From Flagellimonas marinaquae (GTDB taxonomy: Bacteria; Bacteroidota; Bacteroidia; Flavobacteriales; Flavobacteriaceae), in assembly GCF_023716465.1 (NCBI RefSeq), contig NZ_CP092415.1:1527501-1591500 (forward strand): a DNA stretch of 64,000 bases. The letters are read 5' to 3'. Below the pieces are notes generated by a model. The model did not search any database. It was not told where the DNA came from and worked only from the letters and a program-made list of their open reading frames with translations. This document shows, one piece after another, positions 1 through 8,900 of the stretch (position 1 is the stretch's first letter; every line of letters begins with the position of its first letter). Both the position numbers and the translations under genes were made by a program.

Positions 1-282
1 CAACTGTGTGATCTCCTTGTTCCAACATAATGCTCCCCTTACGTTCTGGTGTTTGTTAATCGTCATGGTAGCACCATTGCCACTACCACAGAGAACAATA
101 CCCATATCTACATTACCATTGGCCACATCGGTGGCTACAGGGTGGGTAAAATCCGGATAATCCACACTATCCGTACCATCGGTACCATAATTGACAACTT
201 CTATACCCTTGGATTTTAATAGGCCAATAATGGCCAATTTATAATCGGTTCCGGCGTGGTCGTTTCCTATCGCAATTTTCAT
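1..282 (-). CDS. rpiB: Ribose-5-phosphate isomerase B, 3' end cut off by the window
   Basis: RpiB interconverts ribose 5-phosphate and ribulose 5-phosphate in the non-oxidative pentose phosphate pathway in the cytosol. Only the first 94 codons are present; the gene runs off the left edge in frame. I translated it from the reverse strand: it opens MKIAIGNDHAGTDYK, the typical RpiB/LacA N-terminus with the substrate-binding Asp-His pair, and continues with CGSGNG, where the Cys is the family's catalytic base. The usual Gly-Thr-Gly after this Cys reads Gly-Ser-Gly. The ATG lies just downstream of a TACCTTTG -7 box. It is divergent from rnr. The family call is firm; the missing C-terminus cannot be judged. 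Confidence 0.9.
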   Translation of the reverse strand, partial: MKIAIGNDHAGTDYKLAIIGLLKSKGIEVVNYGTDGTDSVDYPDFTHPVATDVANGNVDMGIVLCGSGNGATMTINKHQNVRGALCWNKEITQL

Positions 283-874
283 GTTTTTGTATTAAAATAG
301 ATGCTAAACAAAGGTACGATATCTTTTAATGGGATGCTGTTTATAAAAATGGGAAGCTTTTTGCATTTAGTTAAAAAACAAACACTTAACAACATCTATA
401 TTTTGTTAATTCTTTTAAGAAAAAATATGGTAACGAAATTTTGATTTCTAATAAAATATATCAGTAGTAATAATTATTTAACCTTGACTATAGATTTCAT
501 TAAAATTAATCAACGAATATGAAACATTTATGTTAGGTAATTAACATTAAAAACACATTAACTTTTCAATAAATTGATGTTGACAACGGTTATTAAAAAC
601 CGTGAATAAAAAATATAAAAGCCTGATTCTTAAATTTCTTGTACGCTGACAAATTGTGAACAAAATATTTTGACTGTTCAAAGCAACTTTTTTCTAAAAA
701 TTTTATTCCACATTTCAACAATCTATCATAATCATCATTTTTATAAAATTTAAAAAAGAAGAAAAAATATAATATTGATAATTGTTGATAAAAGCAGATT
801 TGTTTGTGATTACTTTTTCTTTCCTTGTTGGTCACGGATTATAATTTGTATTTTTCAAAAAAATAAGGACGTTA
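283..874. other. AT-rich divergent spacer between rpiB and rnr
   Basis: About 590 bases without a convincing gene, markedly richer in A and T than the flanking genes. It must hold the promoters of both divergent genes. A small inverted repeat (ACGGTT, six-base loop, AACCGT) sits at 586-603 without a following T-run. I see no exact TAnnTTTG box for rnr; near misses such as TATAATTTG lie at about 840-848. An 80-codon minus-strand reading frame (593-835) is low-complexity and I do not regard it as a gene. Confidence 0.6.
309..316 (-). promoter_or_regulatory. Putative -7 box (TACCTTTG) of rpiB
   Basis: Read on the minus strand this is an exact match to the bacteroidetal -7 element TAnnTTTG, ending 26 nt before the rpiB ATG. 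No convincing TTG/TTTG -33 element is visible at the expected 17-23 nt distance, so the call rests on one element and on position. Confidence 0.5.
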
Positions 875-3058
875 ATGTCAAAGAAAAAGAAGAGAGCAAG
901 TAGCCAGCGGAAGAACGAGATAACCAAGGGCATTTTTACCATCCTGGAAAAAGAACCGTCCAAAACCTTTAATTACAAGCAAATAGCTTCTAAATTGGGT
1001 ATTTCGGATACACAAGATAGAAACCTGTTGATCAAACGATTAGGTCAGTTAAGGGCCAGTGATCGTATTGTTGAGGTGGAAAGGGGCAAATTTCAAATGA
1101 AACCTTCTTTGCATACCTATTTTACAGGTAGGGTAGATCTTACTACCAGTGGCAATGCATATATTATCGTAGAAGAATTGGAGGACGATGTATTTGTTCA
1201 GAACAATAATTTGAACGGAGCTTTCCATGGTGATACGGTCGAAGTATTTATAAGGCCACGGAAGAAGAGTAAGAAAATGGAAGGTGAAATTTCCAAGATA
1301 CTCGAAAGGAAAAAAACATCTTATGTTGGCATTGTGGACAAACAAAAAAGATTTGCTTTTGTTCGTCCTACGGATTCCAGAATGTACACCGATATATTTA
1401 TTCCACCGGAAAAATTGAAAAATGCCAACGATGGTGATAAAGTATTGGTTCTTTTGGGAGACTGGCCCAAAGATGCGGATTCTCCCTACGGTGAAATTAT
1501 AGAAGTGTTAGGAAGACCTGGGGAACACCATACCGAGATTCATGCCATTTTAGCGGAATATGGCCTTCCCAATGAGTTTCCGTACGAAGTGGAACAGTAT
1601 GCCAAAACTTTGGATACCAGTATTAAAGAATCCGAAATTGCCAATCGAAGGGATATGCGAGATGTGTTGACCTTTACCATTGATCCCAAGGATGCAAAAG
1701 ATTTTGACGATGCACTCTCTTTTCAACAGTTGGAAAACGGGAACTATGAAATAGGTATCCACATTGCCGATGTTTCCCACTATGTTAGGCCCGATTCAAT
1801 TTTGGAAGAAGAAGCGTACAATAGGGCCACTTCGGTGTATTTGGTGGATCGCGTTGTACCCATGTTGCCGGAAGTCTTGTCCAACCAAGCATGTTCCTTA
1901 CGGCCCAACGAGGAAAAATATACTTTCTCCGCAGTTTTTGAAATGGACAACAATGCGCGATTGGTAAATCAGTGGTTTGGAAGAACCGCCATCAATTCCA
2001 ATGAAAGATTTGCCTACGAGGAGGCACAGCACATAATTGAAACCGAACAAAGTCAAATTCCAAAGGAAATATCCATCCGTGGAAAAGCCTATGCAGTATC
2101 CCAAGATATTGTAAATGCAGTGTTGACATTTGATAGGTTGGCCAAGATTATGCGCAAGGCCCGTATGGATGCCGGAGCGATCTCGTTTGATAAGATCGAA
2201 GTGAAATTCCATCTTTCCAAGGACAACGAACCCGTAGGTGTATATTTTAAGGAAGCCAAAGATGCCAACAAACTAATAGAAGAGTTTATGTTGCTCGCCA
2301 ATAGAAAGGTGGCGGAGTATATAGGTAAGCAGAAAAAAACATTTGTTTACCGTGTGCACGACAAGCCGGACGAGGATAAATTATTGGCCCTTAACGGTGT
2401 AATTTCCAGATTTGGACATAGCATTAATCTTAAGGACAGCAAGTCCATTAACCAATCCTTGAATAAGTTGTTGGAGGATGTAAAAGGCCAAAAAGAACAA
2501 AATTTAGTGGATACCTTGGCGATTCGCAGTATGAGCAAGGCTATCTATACTACGGAAAACATAGGGCACTACGGATTAGGGTTCGATTACTACACACATT
2601 TTACCTCTCCCATTCGAAGATATCCCGATGTAATGGTACATAGATTGCTACAGCATTATCTCGATAAGGAAAAGGCCCCAAATGCCACTTTGTACGAAGA
2701 AAAATGTAAACACTCTTCCGACATGGAGCTGTTGGCCGCCAATGCGGAAAGGGATTCCATAAAATACATGCAGATAAAATTTATGGAAAACCACAAGGAT
2801 CAAGAGTTCTTGGGTGTAATTTCCGGGGTTACCGAATGGGGCATATATGTGGAAATAATTGAAAATAAATGTGAGGGTATGATCCGTATCCGGGACATTA
2901 AAGATGATTATTATGTTTTTGATGAACGCCAATATGCCATAATCGGAGAAAGGACCAAACGAATGTACCAATTGGGAGATGAGGTATATGTGATGGTGAA
3001 GAGTACCGATCTTGTAAAACGGCATTTGGATTTTTCGTTGTTAGGCAAAAAGAAATAA
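875..3058 (+). CDS. rnr: Ribonuclease R (3'-5' exoribonuclease)
   Basis: RNase R degrades structured RNA processively from the 3' end and helps rRNA and mRNA quality control. At 727 residues it is of normal family length. A basic Lys/Arg-rich start is followed by a winged-helix segment (about 20-75), cold-shock-like domains (about 85-240), the RNB catalytic domain (about 265-590) and a C-terminal S1 domain (about 640-722). The catalytic Asp cluster is visible as DPKDAKDFDDA near residue 270-280, and the downstream RNB signature HFTSPIRRYPD is present near 573-583. The ATG at 875 suits the family start. A DUF2807-type gene follows 52 nt later. The E. coli enzyme's long basic tail is absent, as often outside proteobacteria. 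Confidence 0.96.
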   Translation: MSKKKKRASSQRKNEITKGIFTILEKEPSKTFNYKQIASKLGISDTQDRNLLIKRLGQLRASDRIVEVERGKFQMKPSLHTYFTGRVDLTTSGNAYIIVEELEDDVFVQNNNLNGAFHGDTVEVFIRPRKKSKKMEGEISKILERKKTSYVGIVDKQKRFAFVRPTDSRMYTDIFIPPEKLKNANDGDKVLVLLGDWPKDADSPYGEIIEVLGRPGEHHTEIHAILAEYGLPNEFPYEVEQYAKTLDTSIKESEIANRRDMRDVLTFTIDPKDAKDFDDALSFQQLENGNYEIGIHIADVSHYVRPDSILEEEAYNRATSVYLVDRVVPMLPEVLSNQACSLRPNEEKYTFSAVFEMDNNARLVNQWFGRTAINSNERFAYEEAQHIIETEQSQIPKEISIRGKAYAVSQDIVNAVLTFDRLAKIMRKARMDAGAISFDKIEVKFHLSKDNEPVGVYFKEAKDANKLIEEFMLLANRKVAEYIGKQKKTFVYRVHDKPDEDKLLALNGVISRFGHSINLKDSKSINQSLNKLLEDVKGQKEQNLVDTLAIRSMSKAIYTTENIGHYGLGFDYYTHFTSPIRRYPDVMVHRLLQHYLDKEKAPNATLYEEKCKHSSDMELLAANAERDSIKYMQIKFMENHKDQEFLGVISGVTEWGIYVEIIENKCEGMIRIRDIKDDYYVFDERQYAIIGERTKRMYQLGDEVYVMVKSTDLVKRHLDFSLLGKKK

Positions 3059-3110
3059 TACTATTTTGGAACAGAATTTGTTATTCTATTGATAACCAAA
3101 TTTTTATAAC

Positions 3111-3791
3111 ATGAGATTATTTGCGATTGTTATTATATTTCTGTCCTTTCAATTTATTGAAGCTCAGGACGCCACCATAACCCAAGACCTACAAAAGTTC
3201 ACTGAAGTAAAGGGGTTCGATGGAATTTCCATCAACTTGATAAGATCCAACGAAAACAAAGCGGTGATTACAGGTGCCAATACCAAGAATGTCGCCATAG
3301 TCAATAATAATGGTGTACTTAAAATTAGGATGGAAATCGTAAAGATCTTTAGTGGTTATAGAACTTATGTAGATCTCTACCACTCCGAGGAATTGGTGGT
3401 AATAGATGTTAACGAGGATGCGAGAATTTCGTCCGATGATACTTATATCCAAGATGTATTGGAACTTAAAGCTCAAGAAGGCGGTGAATTGGAAATTAAT
3501 TGCGAAGTGGACCAATTGTTGATCAAATCCATATCCGGGGGAGAGATCATTGTTGGAGGATTTTCCAACACACAAGATGTGATCATCAACACAGGTGGAT
3601 CCTATCAAGGAAAATCGTTTAAGACAAAATTTACCACAATAAACGTAAATGCGGGCGGAAATGCCGAAATTTATGCATCGGATTACGTAAAGGCCAATGT
3701 AAAGGCCGGAGGCGAAGTACTAGTGTACGGAAATCCAAAAAAAATGGATGAACACACCCTTTTCGGTGGTAAAATAAAAAGAATCAAATAA
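3111..3791 (+). CDS. Secreted head GIN domain (DUF2807-type) protein
   Basis: A 226-residue exported protein of the putative autotransporter adhesin / head GIN (DUF2807) type, common in Bacteroidota. The N-terminus (MRLFAIVIIFLSFQFIEAQ) is a signal peptide with a cleavage-like Ala-Gln end. The rest is beta-strand rich with recurring Gly-Gly turns (AQEGGELEINC, SGGEIIVGG, NAGGNAEI, KAGGEV), as expected of a right-handed beta-helix. The stop is 2 nt before the ATG of the LysE-type gene, so the two are probably co-transcribed, perhaps with rnr. The family's biochemical role is not established; periplasmic or surface location is inferred from the signal peptide. Confidence 0.8.
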   Translation: MRLFAIVIIFLSFQFIEAQDATITQDLQKFTEVKGFDGISINLIRSNENKAVITGANTKNVAIVNNNGVLKIRMEIVKIFSGYRTYVDLYHSEELVVIDVNEDARISSDDTYIQDVLELKAQEGGELEINCEVDQLLIKSISGGEIIVGGFSNTQDVIINTGGSYQGKSFKTKFTTINVNAGGNAEIYASDYVKANVKAGGEVLVYGNPKKMDEHTLFGGKIKRIK

Positions 3792-3793
3792 TA

Positions 3794-4450
3794 ATGATTG
3801 ACGATATCCAAGCAGCGATTCCCTTAGGATTTTTGCTCAGCTTTATGATCGGTCCCGTTTTCTTTGTTTTATTGGAAACCAGTGCCACAAAAGGTTTTAG
3901 AGCGGGAGTAAGTCTGGATATTGGGGTTATAGTTGCGGATATTGTTTTTTTAATCATTGCCTACTTCAGTAGTTTCCAATTGTTGGAAAACCTAAGTAAC
4001 GAGCCGGGACTGTTCGTATTTGGAGGAATGATTCTTTTGGTGTACGGAATTTATCTGTTCGTTAAAAAAGCCAAGAAAAAATCTAATGTAAAAGCTTCCA
4101 AGGGTACCTATTTGGGGTTAATTGTAAAAGGATTTTTATTGAATTTCATCAATATCGGTGTTCTAGCATTTTGGCTCGGTTTAATTATTGTTGTAGGACC
4201 AAGTTTAGAGAACAATCCAAATCGAATGTTGGTATTTTTTAGTACGGTGATCTTAGTGTATTTCGCGACCGATCTTATAAAAATTATATTGGCCAAACAG
4301 TTAAAGCGTTATTTGACCCAAGACCGTATTGTAGTCATAAAAAAAGGATTAGGTATTGTTTTGATCATTTGTGGCATTGTTTTGATCAGCAAAGGATTCC
4401 TGCCCAAAGAAAAATTCGATATTAAAGAAGGAATAGAAAAGATCAGTTAA
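3794..4450 (+). CDS. LysE/RhtB-family amino acid exporter
   Basis: A 218-residue inner-membrane protein with about six hydrophobic segments and the LysE-type N-terminus: an opening helix followed by the Gly-Pro motif (FMIGPVFFVLLETSATKGFRAG). Members export amino acids or related small molecules; the substrate cannot be read from the sequence. A Lys-rich cytoplasmic loop (KKAKKKSNVKASK) separates helices 3 and 4. The gene begins 2 nt after the DUF2807-type stop and ends at a strong bidirectional hairpin, convergent with tRNA-Cys. Confidence 0.85.
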   Translation: MIDDIQAAIPLGFLLSFMIGPVFFVLLETSATKGFRAGVSLDIGVIVADIVFLIIAYFSSFQLLENLSNEPGLFVFGGMILLVYGIYLFVKKAKKKSNVKASKGTYLGLIVKGFLLNFINIGVLAFWLGLIIVVGPSLENNPNRMLVFFSTVILVYFATDLIKIILAKQLKRYLTQDRIVVIKKGLGIVLIICGIVLISKGFLPKEKFDIKEGIEKIS

Positions 4451-4452
4451 AA

Positions 4453-4479
4453 AAAACCCAGCACAAAGTACTGGGTTTT
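4453..4479. terminator. Bidirectional intrinsic terminator between the LysE-type gene and tRNA-Cys
   Basis: A perfect 9-bp inverted repeat (AAAACCCAG / CTGGGTTTT), extended by three further pairs to a tiny loop, lies immediately after the LysE-type stop and immediately after the tRNA-Cys 3' end on the other strand. The arms carry A/T runs, so it can act on both converging transcripts. Confidence 0.85.
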
Positions 4480-4480
4480 G

Positions 4481-4551
4481 AGGCATCGAGCGGATTCGAA
4501 CCGCTGTACAAGCTTTTGCAGAGCTCTGCCTAGCCACTCGGCCACGATGCC
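4481..4551 (-). tRNA. tRNA-Cys (anticodon GCA)
   Basis: Read on the minus strand, 71 nt fold into a complete cloverleaf: acceptor stem GGCATCG/CGATGCC (7 perfect pairs), a short D stem GCC/GGC, anticodon stem GAGCT/AGCTT with one G-U pair, anticodon loop CTGCAAA giving GCA, a 4-nt variable loop, and T stem AGCGG/CCGCT with loop TTCGAAT. The discriminator base is U, as expected for tRNA-Cys. CCA is not encoded. A promoter lies just upstream and a terminator directly follows, so it looks like a single-gene unit. Confidence 0.96.
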
Positions 4552-4562
4552 GATTAAGAGTG

Positions 4563-4593
4563 CAAATGTACTATTTTTTTTAGCTTACCCAAA
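4563..4593 (-). promoter_or_regulatory. Promoter of tRNA-Cys (TTTG-N19-TACATTTG)
   Basis: On the minus strand TTTG (4590-4593) is followed after 19 nt by TACATTTG (4563-4570), an exact bacteroidetal -33/-7 pair with normal spacing. Transcription should begin about 4-5 nt beyond the -7 box, leaving a few bases of 5' leader before the mature tRNA end at 4551. The -33 element lies just inside the region downstream of folB. Confidence 0.8.
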
Positions 4594-4599
4594 CGATTA

Positions 4600-4959
4600 T
4601 TATTGTCTTTGAGAGTTTAAAATAACGGCCACGCTTTCCACATCTCCACCTATTGGGGGATTAATTTTAGCTACTTCCACTTCTACCTGGGTTACTTGTG
4701 GCAATTCCAAAAAGATACGGTCTATAATACGTTTGGCAACGTGTTCCAAAAGGTTGGAACGCACCAACATTTCATCTTTTATAATATTGTTGAGGTGAAC
4801 GTAATCCACGGTTTCGGTCAATATATCGGAATCTGCCGGTTTGGAAAGGTCGGAGGTTACCTCCAAATCTACACGGTAATCGCTTCCGATCAACATTTCT
4901 TCTTTTAAACAACCGTGGTTGGAATGTATTCTAACGTTTTTTAATCTTATTTTTCCCAA
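4600..4959 (-). CDS. folB: Dihydroneopterin aldolase
   Basis: FolB converts 7,8-dihydroneopterin to 6-hydroxymethyl-dihydropterin and glycolaldehyde in folate synthesis. The 119 residues match the single-domain family length. Visible marks are the N-terminal HGCLKEE (family HG...E active-site segment), the central TVDYVHL containing the conserved Tyr, and the C-terminal KINPPIGGDVESVAV with the catalytic-region Lys. The reading frame starts at a TTG codon (minus strand, 4957-4959); no in-frame ATG lies nearby and the N-terminus MGKIRLKN is typical, so TTG initiation is likely. A promoter lies just upstream, so folB need not depend on the sprB operon before it. Confidence 0.93.
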   Translation of the reverse strand: MGKIRLKNVRIHSNHGCLKEEMLIGSDYRVDLEVTSDLSKPADSDILTETVDYVHLNNIIKDEMLVRSNLLEHVAKRIIDRIFLELPQVTQVEVEVAKINPPIGGDVESVAVILNSQRQ

Positions 4960-4979
4960 AACTGTGATTTAAGAATGGG

Positions 4980-5007
4980 CAAAAATAGGACAAAACGGTT
5001 AAATCAA
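4980..5007 (-). promoter_or_regulatory. Promoter of folB (TTG-N17-TATTTTTG)
   Basis: On the minus strand TTG (5005-5007) is followed after 17 nt by TATTTTTG (4980-4987), an exact TAnnTTTG -7 box that ends about 20 nt before the folB start. The -33 element overlaps the sprF stop region. Confidence 0.65.
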
Positions 5008-5963
5008 TACATACATCTACAGTTACTGATTCCCTGGAACAGATCCATACCCACGGTGAGGACGTGCGTACCTGTACTATATCCCAAAATTTCGTTGGTA
5101 ATTACCTGATAGGAATACCCAAAATAGAAGTTACTCTTTTTAAAACCTGCCAAAGGTGCAATATAAAGCGGTTCTCCCAATTGGTCGTTCAAAAAGCGAT
5201 AGGTAAGTCCTACGTAGTAATAGTCTTCAAAATCGCGAAAACGGAATTTGGCATTTAAATCCGTAACCGAACGTCCATCACTTTCAAACCATTGAAAAAA
5301 TACGGAAGGTTCTATTTCCAATTTACTGTTTTTACTTTTGGAAAAACTATATCCTGAATACAGGTAATAGTTTCTAAGCTTATTGGGTTCTATCCGTATA
5401 ATATCTGTATTGAAATTGGATAGATCTTTATTGAGGACGTTTCCGGCATTTGCACTAAAGAAAAATTTATCGTACCGATATAAAAACCCAATATCAAAGT
5501 TATGATTTGTTGTGGCTTTATCGTCTGTAGGCAACTGACCATTGTTTTCCTCGAACTGTTCCACATCTATCCTAAATTGGTTAAAATTATAGGACAGACC
5601 GAACGAGAGGAAGATATCGTCATAACGGTCCAAGGTCAAATGGTGGGCGAAAGATACCCTTGCACCCCGTTGTCTTGTAAAACCGTTGCTATCGTTGTAA
5701 AGCAGCATACCTACCCCCGATCTGTTTCCAATTCTGGCATCGGCTGCCAGTGTTTGGGTATCCGGGGCATCCTCTATGCCCACCCATTGCGTTAAGCCGT
5801 TTAAACGAACTTTTATATGGTCGCCGATACCTGCATAGGTAGGGGACATTAAAAAGGGATTGTCGGCTATGTATTGAGATAATTGGGGTACGGTCAACTC
5901 CTGTCCCTTGGCACAAAGTGACAAGGAAACCAATAGGATTGTTGAATATACTTTTTTAAGCAT
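5004..5963 (-). CDS. sprF: PorP/SprF-family T9SS outer-membrane protein (SprF-type)
   Basis: A 319-residue outer-membrane beta-barrel of the PorP/SprF family. In Flavobacterium johnsoniae SprF is needed for T9SS-dependent delivery of SprB to the cell surface, and sprF lies directly downstream of sprB, as here (19 nt gap). The sequence has a signal peptide (MLKKVYSTILLVSLSLCAKGQ), the family opening Q-L-S-Q-Y-I...NPFLMSPTYAG, then repeated amphipathic strands ending in aromatic residues. The family is established; the SprF name rests on gene order. Confidence 0.88.
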   Translation of the reverse strand: MLKKVYSTILLVSLSLCAKGQELTVPQLSQYIADNPFLMSPTYAGIGDHIKVRLNGLTQWVGIEDAPDTQTLAADARIGNRSGVGMLLYNDSNGFTRQRGARVSFAHHLTLDRYDDIFLSFGLSYNFNQFRIDVEQFEENNGQLPTDDKATTNHNFDIGFLYRYDKFFFSANAGNVLNKDLSNFNTDIIRIEPNKLRNYYLYSGYSFSKSKNSKLEIEPSVFFQWFESDGRSVTDLNAKFRFRDFEDYYYVGLTYRFLNDQLGEPLYIAPLAGFKKSNFYFGYSYQVITNEILGYSTGTHVLTVGMDLFQGISNCRCMY

Positions 5964-5982
5964 GGGGTTAGCAGGTTAAGTG

Positions 5983-8900
5983 TTATTGTCGATATAGTGT
6001 AAAATGGCCTACAAACTCGCGGTCGTCCAATGGACCTTCCAGTTTAACAACGTACCAGTAATCTCCGGTAGGCAATGGTTTTCCATCGTAATTGCCATCC
6101 CATCCCTGTACGTTTCGGGTCATCTCTTCCACTACTCTACCATAACGATCATAAATTATAATTAGTACGTCCGGGAACCCTTCAATGTTGTCAGGTAGCC
6201 ATATATCGTTGAGACCGTCGCCATCTGGGGTGAAAAAGTTCGGAAATTCAACATCTATGAATTCCATAAAGATCTCCGCAGTGGCCTCACATCCATTTTG
6301 ATCAACAACGGTTACAGTGTAGGTATCCGTTCTGTTGATGTAGAATGTGTTTTCGGTTCCATTATCGATATCGTTGAAATAGAACGTATAGTCTTCTACA
6401 CCACCATCAGCTATTGCTGTTATCTGGTTGATGTTGTTATTCTCCAAGGTTAATGTCAATGGTTCAAATGCTTCGATAGTGAAGTCATAAGTCGTCATAC
6501 AACCATTGGCGTGGGCTACGGTCAGGTAATGATCGCCGGGTGCCATATTGGTAAAGTCGGCCGTTAATTGCATATCTGCCGGATCGGTGGAATCCAAAGC
6601 GAACATTAAGTCGTTGGTAATGGATTCGTCCTCAAAAGCAATATTCAAATAGTTATCCGGAACAATATCACTACACTCGTACATTGGTGTAACGGTTGCC
6701 GCTAAATTTACGCCAGGATCAATTTCAACGATTACATTGGTTTCACAACCTTGTGCATCCCTTACAAAAACTACATGGGTTCCAGCGGTCAGATTTTGGA
6801 ACAAGAACTGGTCCTGTACAAAATTTTCATCTGCTGTTGAGTTTAAACTGGTTTGGTAAGGAGCAGTGCCACCAGAGATTTGAACTTCAAAGGATCCATC
6901 GCCGCTTTCAAAACATACCTCGTCCATAATGTTGATGGTCTCGGCAACTACCGGTTCTGGTTGTGTAAGTTCAAATTGGAAGGTGATAAAGCATCCGTTT
7001 TCATCCTGGGCAATTACATCGTAAATACCTGGTGCCAAATCTGTAAAGGTGTTTTCGGTATCGAACTGATCTAGATTTGGTGAAATGGCGTAAAGTATCT
7101 CACCAGTTCCTCCGGAAACTTCAACAGTAATGGTTCCGTCCTCCATACCAGAACAAGTGATATTGGTAAATTCTTCCCTATCGACAACCAAAGGATCTGG
7201 ATCAACAATGGTGATTACAGGTGAAACCTCAACACAGTCTACGCTGGTTACTCTTACATAATAATCTCCTGCCATTAGTCCGCTAAAGGTTCCACTGGTT
7301 TGTGGCCCATTTACTAGATGGGTCAAAGCTGCATCACTGAACAATTCGTAGTTGTAATTGCCCAAACCACCGGTTGCGCTTGCAATAATGGTCGCAGAAG
7401 CTTCGCCCATACAATTGATGATGGCTGCAGAATCGTCTATTTCGAGCATTAGGTCTGGCACAGCATCTACGGTTACCTGGTTGGATATCATAGCATCACA
7501 ACCGTTGGCATCTCGAACATAGTATTGGTATACTCCAGGTGCTACATCGAACGTATGAGTGTTTCCACCGCTCATGGCCGTAAAACTTATGCCATCCGTA
7601 CTATAGAAATAAGGGGCTGTTCCACCGGCCGCACTCAATAGGATCTGTGCATCGTTGGTACAGGTCATTCCACTTAATTGGATCAAAGATGCCATAACCT
7701 CTGTTGGTTCGGTAATGGTCACTTGAGGGGTTTCCACACCACAGCTCCAGCCATCGGATACGGTTATGCTGTATATTCCAGCACCCAATCCTGTAAATGT
7801 ATCACTGCTTTGTACGCCAGTGGTGAACTGGATGGTTGTTCCGGTAGCATCATAAATATTTAATTGGTATTGGTAAACACCTTCGCCACCTAAAACATTA
7901 TCAGCCCAAACCGCAGCACTATTGTCGCCATAGCACAAAAGATCTATTGGGGCAGCATCAATATCCGCAGTAATCGGAATGGGTTCCGTTAGGGTGATCG
8001 TTCTATCTTCAACACATCCACCATTGTCCGTAACACTTACCGTATAATTTCCTGCAGATAAACCTGTAAACACATGGCTTGCAACATTGTTTATGGTATA
8101 TACCTGTGTTGTAGTAGTGTTGGTCAATACAATGTTATAAGGTGCATAACCTCCTGTAGGAGCTATCAATATTTCTCCTTGATCATTGGTACAGGTTACA
8201 TTGGCCACTTCTTGTGGTGTATAATCCAATGCTGAACTTGGCGATATTATGGTAATGGTATTGGAATCTTCAATACATTCCGGATACCCGGTTTCGGTTA
8301 CACGCACAAAGTAGTTTCCACCTACCAATAATGGATCGGTTATGGACATTGGATTCGTGGTTGTATTACCACTTCCCGATATACCAGTTGTTGTACCATC
8401 GGCATTGAATACTTCATAATTGTAAGTGCCAGTGTAACCAGTTACATCAATTTCCAGAGTTCCTGCATCACCAAAACACATAGCAGGCGATGTTGCCGTG
8501 GCCACAACGTCAATGGTATCGTATGGAGCTATGTTGTGTGTAGTCTCCACATAGCAACCGGTAGTATCATTGGTAGCCCTGAATGTATAGCTTCCAGGTT
8601 CTGTTAACTCAAATGTTGCTGTTGTTCCTGTTGAGGTTGTGATTGCTCCATAAGGATTTCCAACAGGCAACAATTCAAAAGTATAGGTGTCGCCACCGAT
8701 GAATTCAGTAACTGTTAAGGTCACAGTTTCTGGATCAACACAAGAAATGGCAATATCTTGATTTAAGTTTAGGGTAAATGTGTTCAGAGGTTGAACAGTT
8801 ATACTATCCGGATATTCACATCCATTGGCATCCCTAACAATATAGTTGATGGTTTGTACGGTCGTATTGTCCACAACATTGAAAGTAGCATCGGAAGTGA

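Noticed and set aside
701..712. TTATTCCACA as a DnaA box
   Set aside because: It has one extra base relative to TTATNCACA and is solitary; no cluster to suggest oriC.
593..835. 80-codon minus-strand reading frame in the rpiB-rnr spacer
   Set aside because: Low-complexity Phe/Lys/Asn-rich product with no signal or motif, in AT-rich non-coding DNA; length is within chance.
4481..4551. tRNA-Cys as an integration site of a mobile element
   Set aside because: No integrase, no duplicated tRNA 3' end and no foreign gene block were seen on either side.
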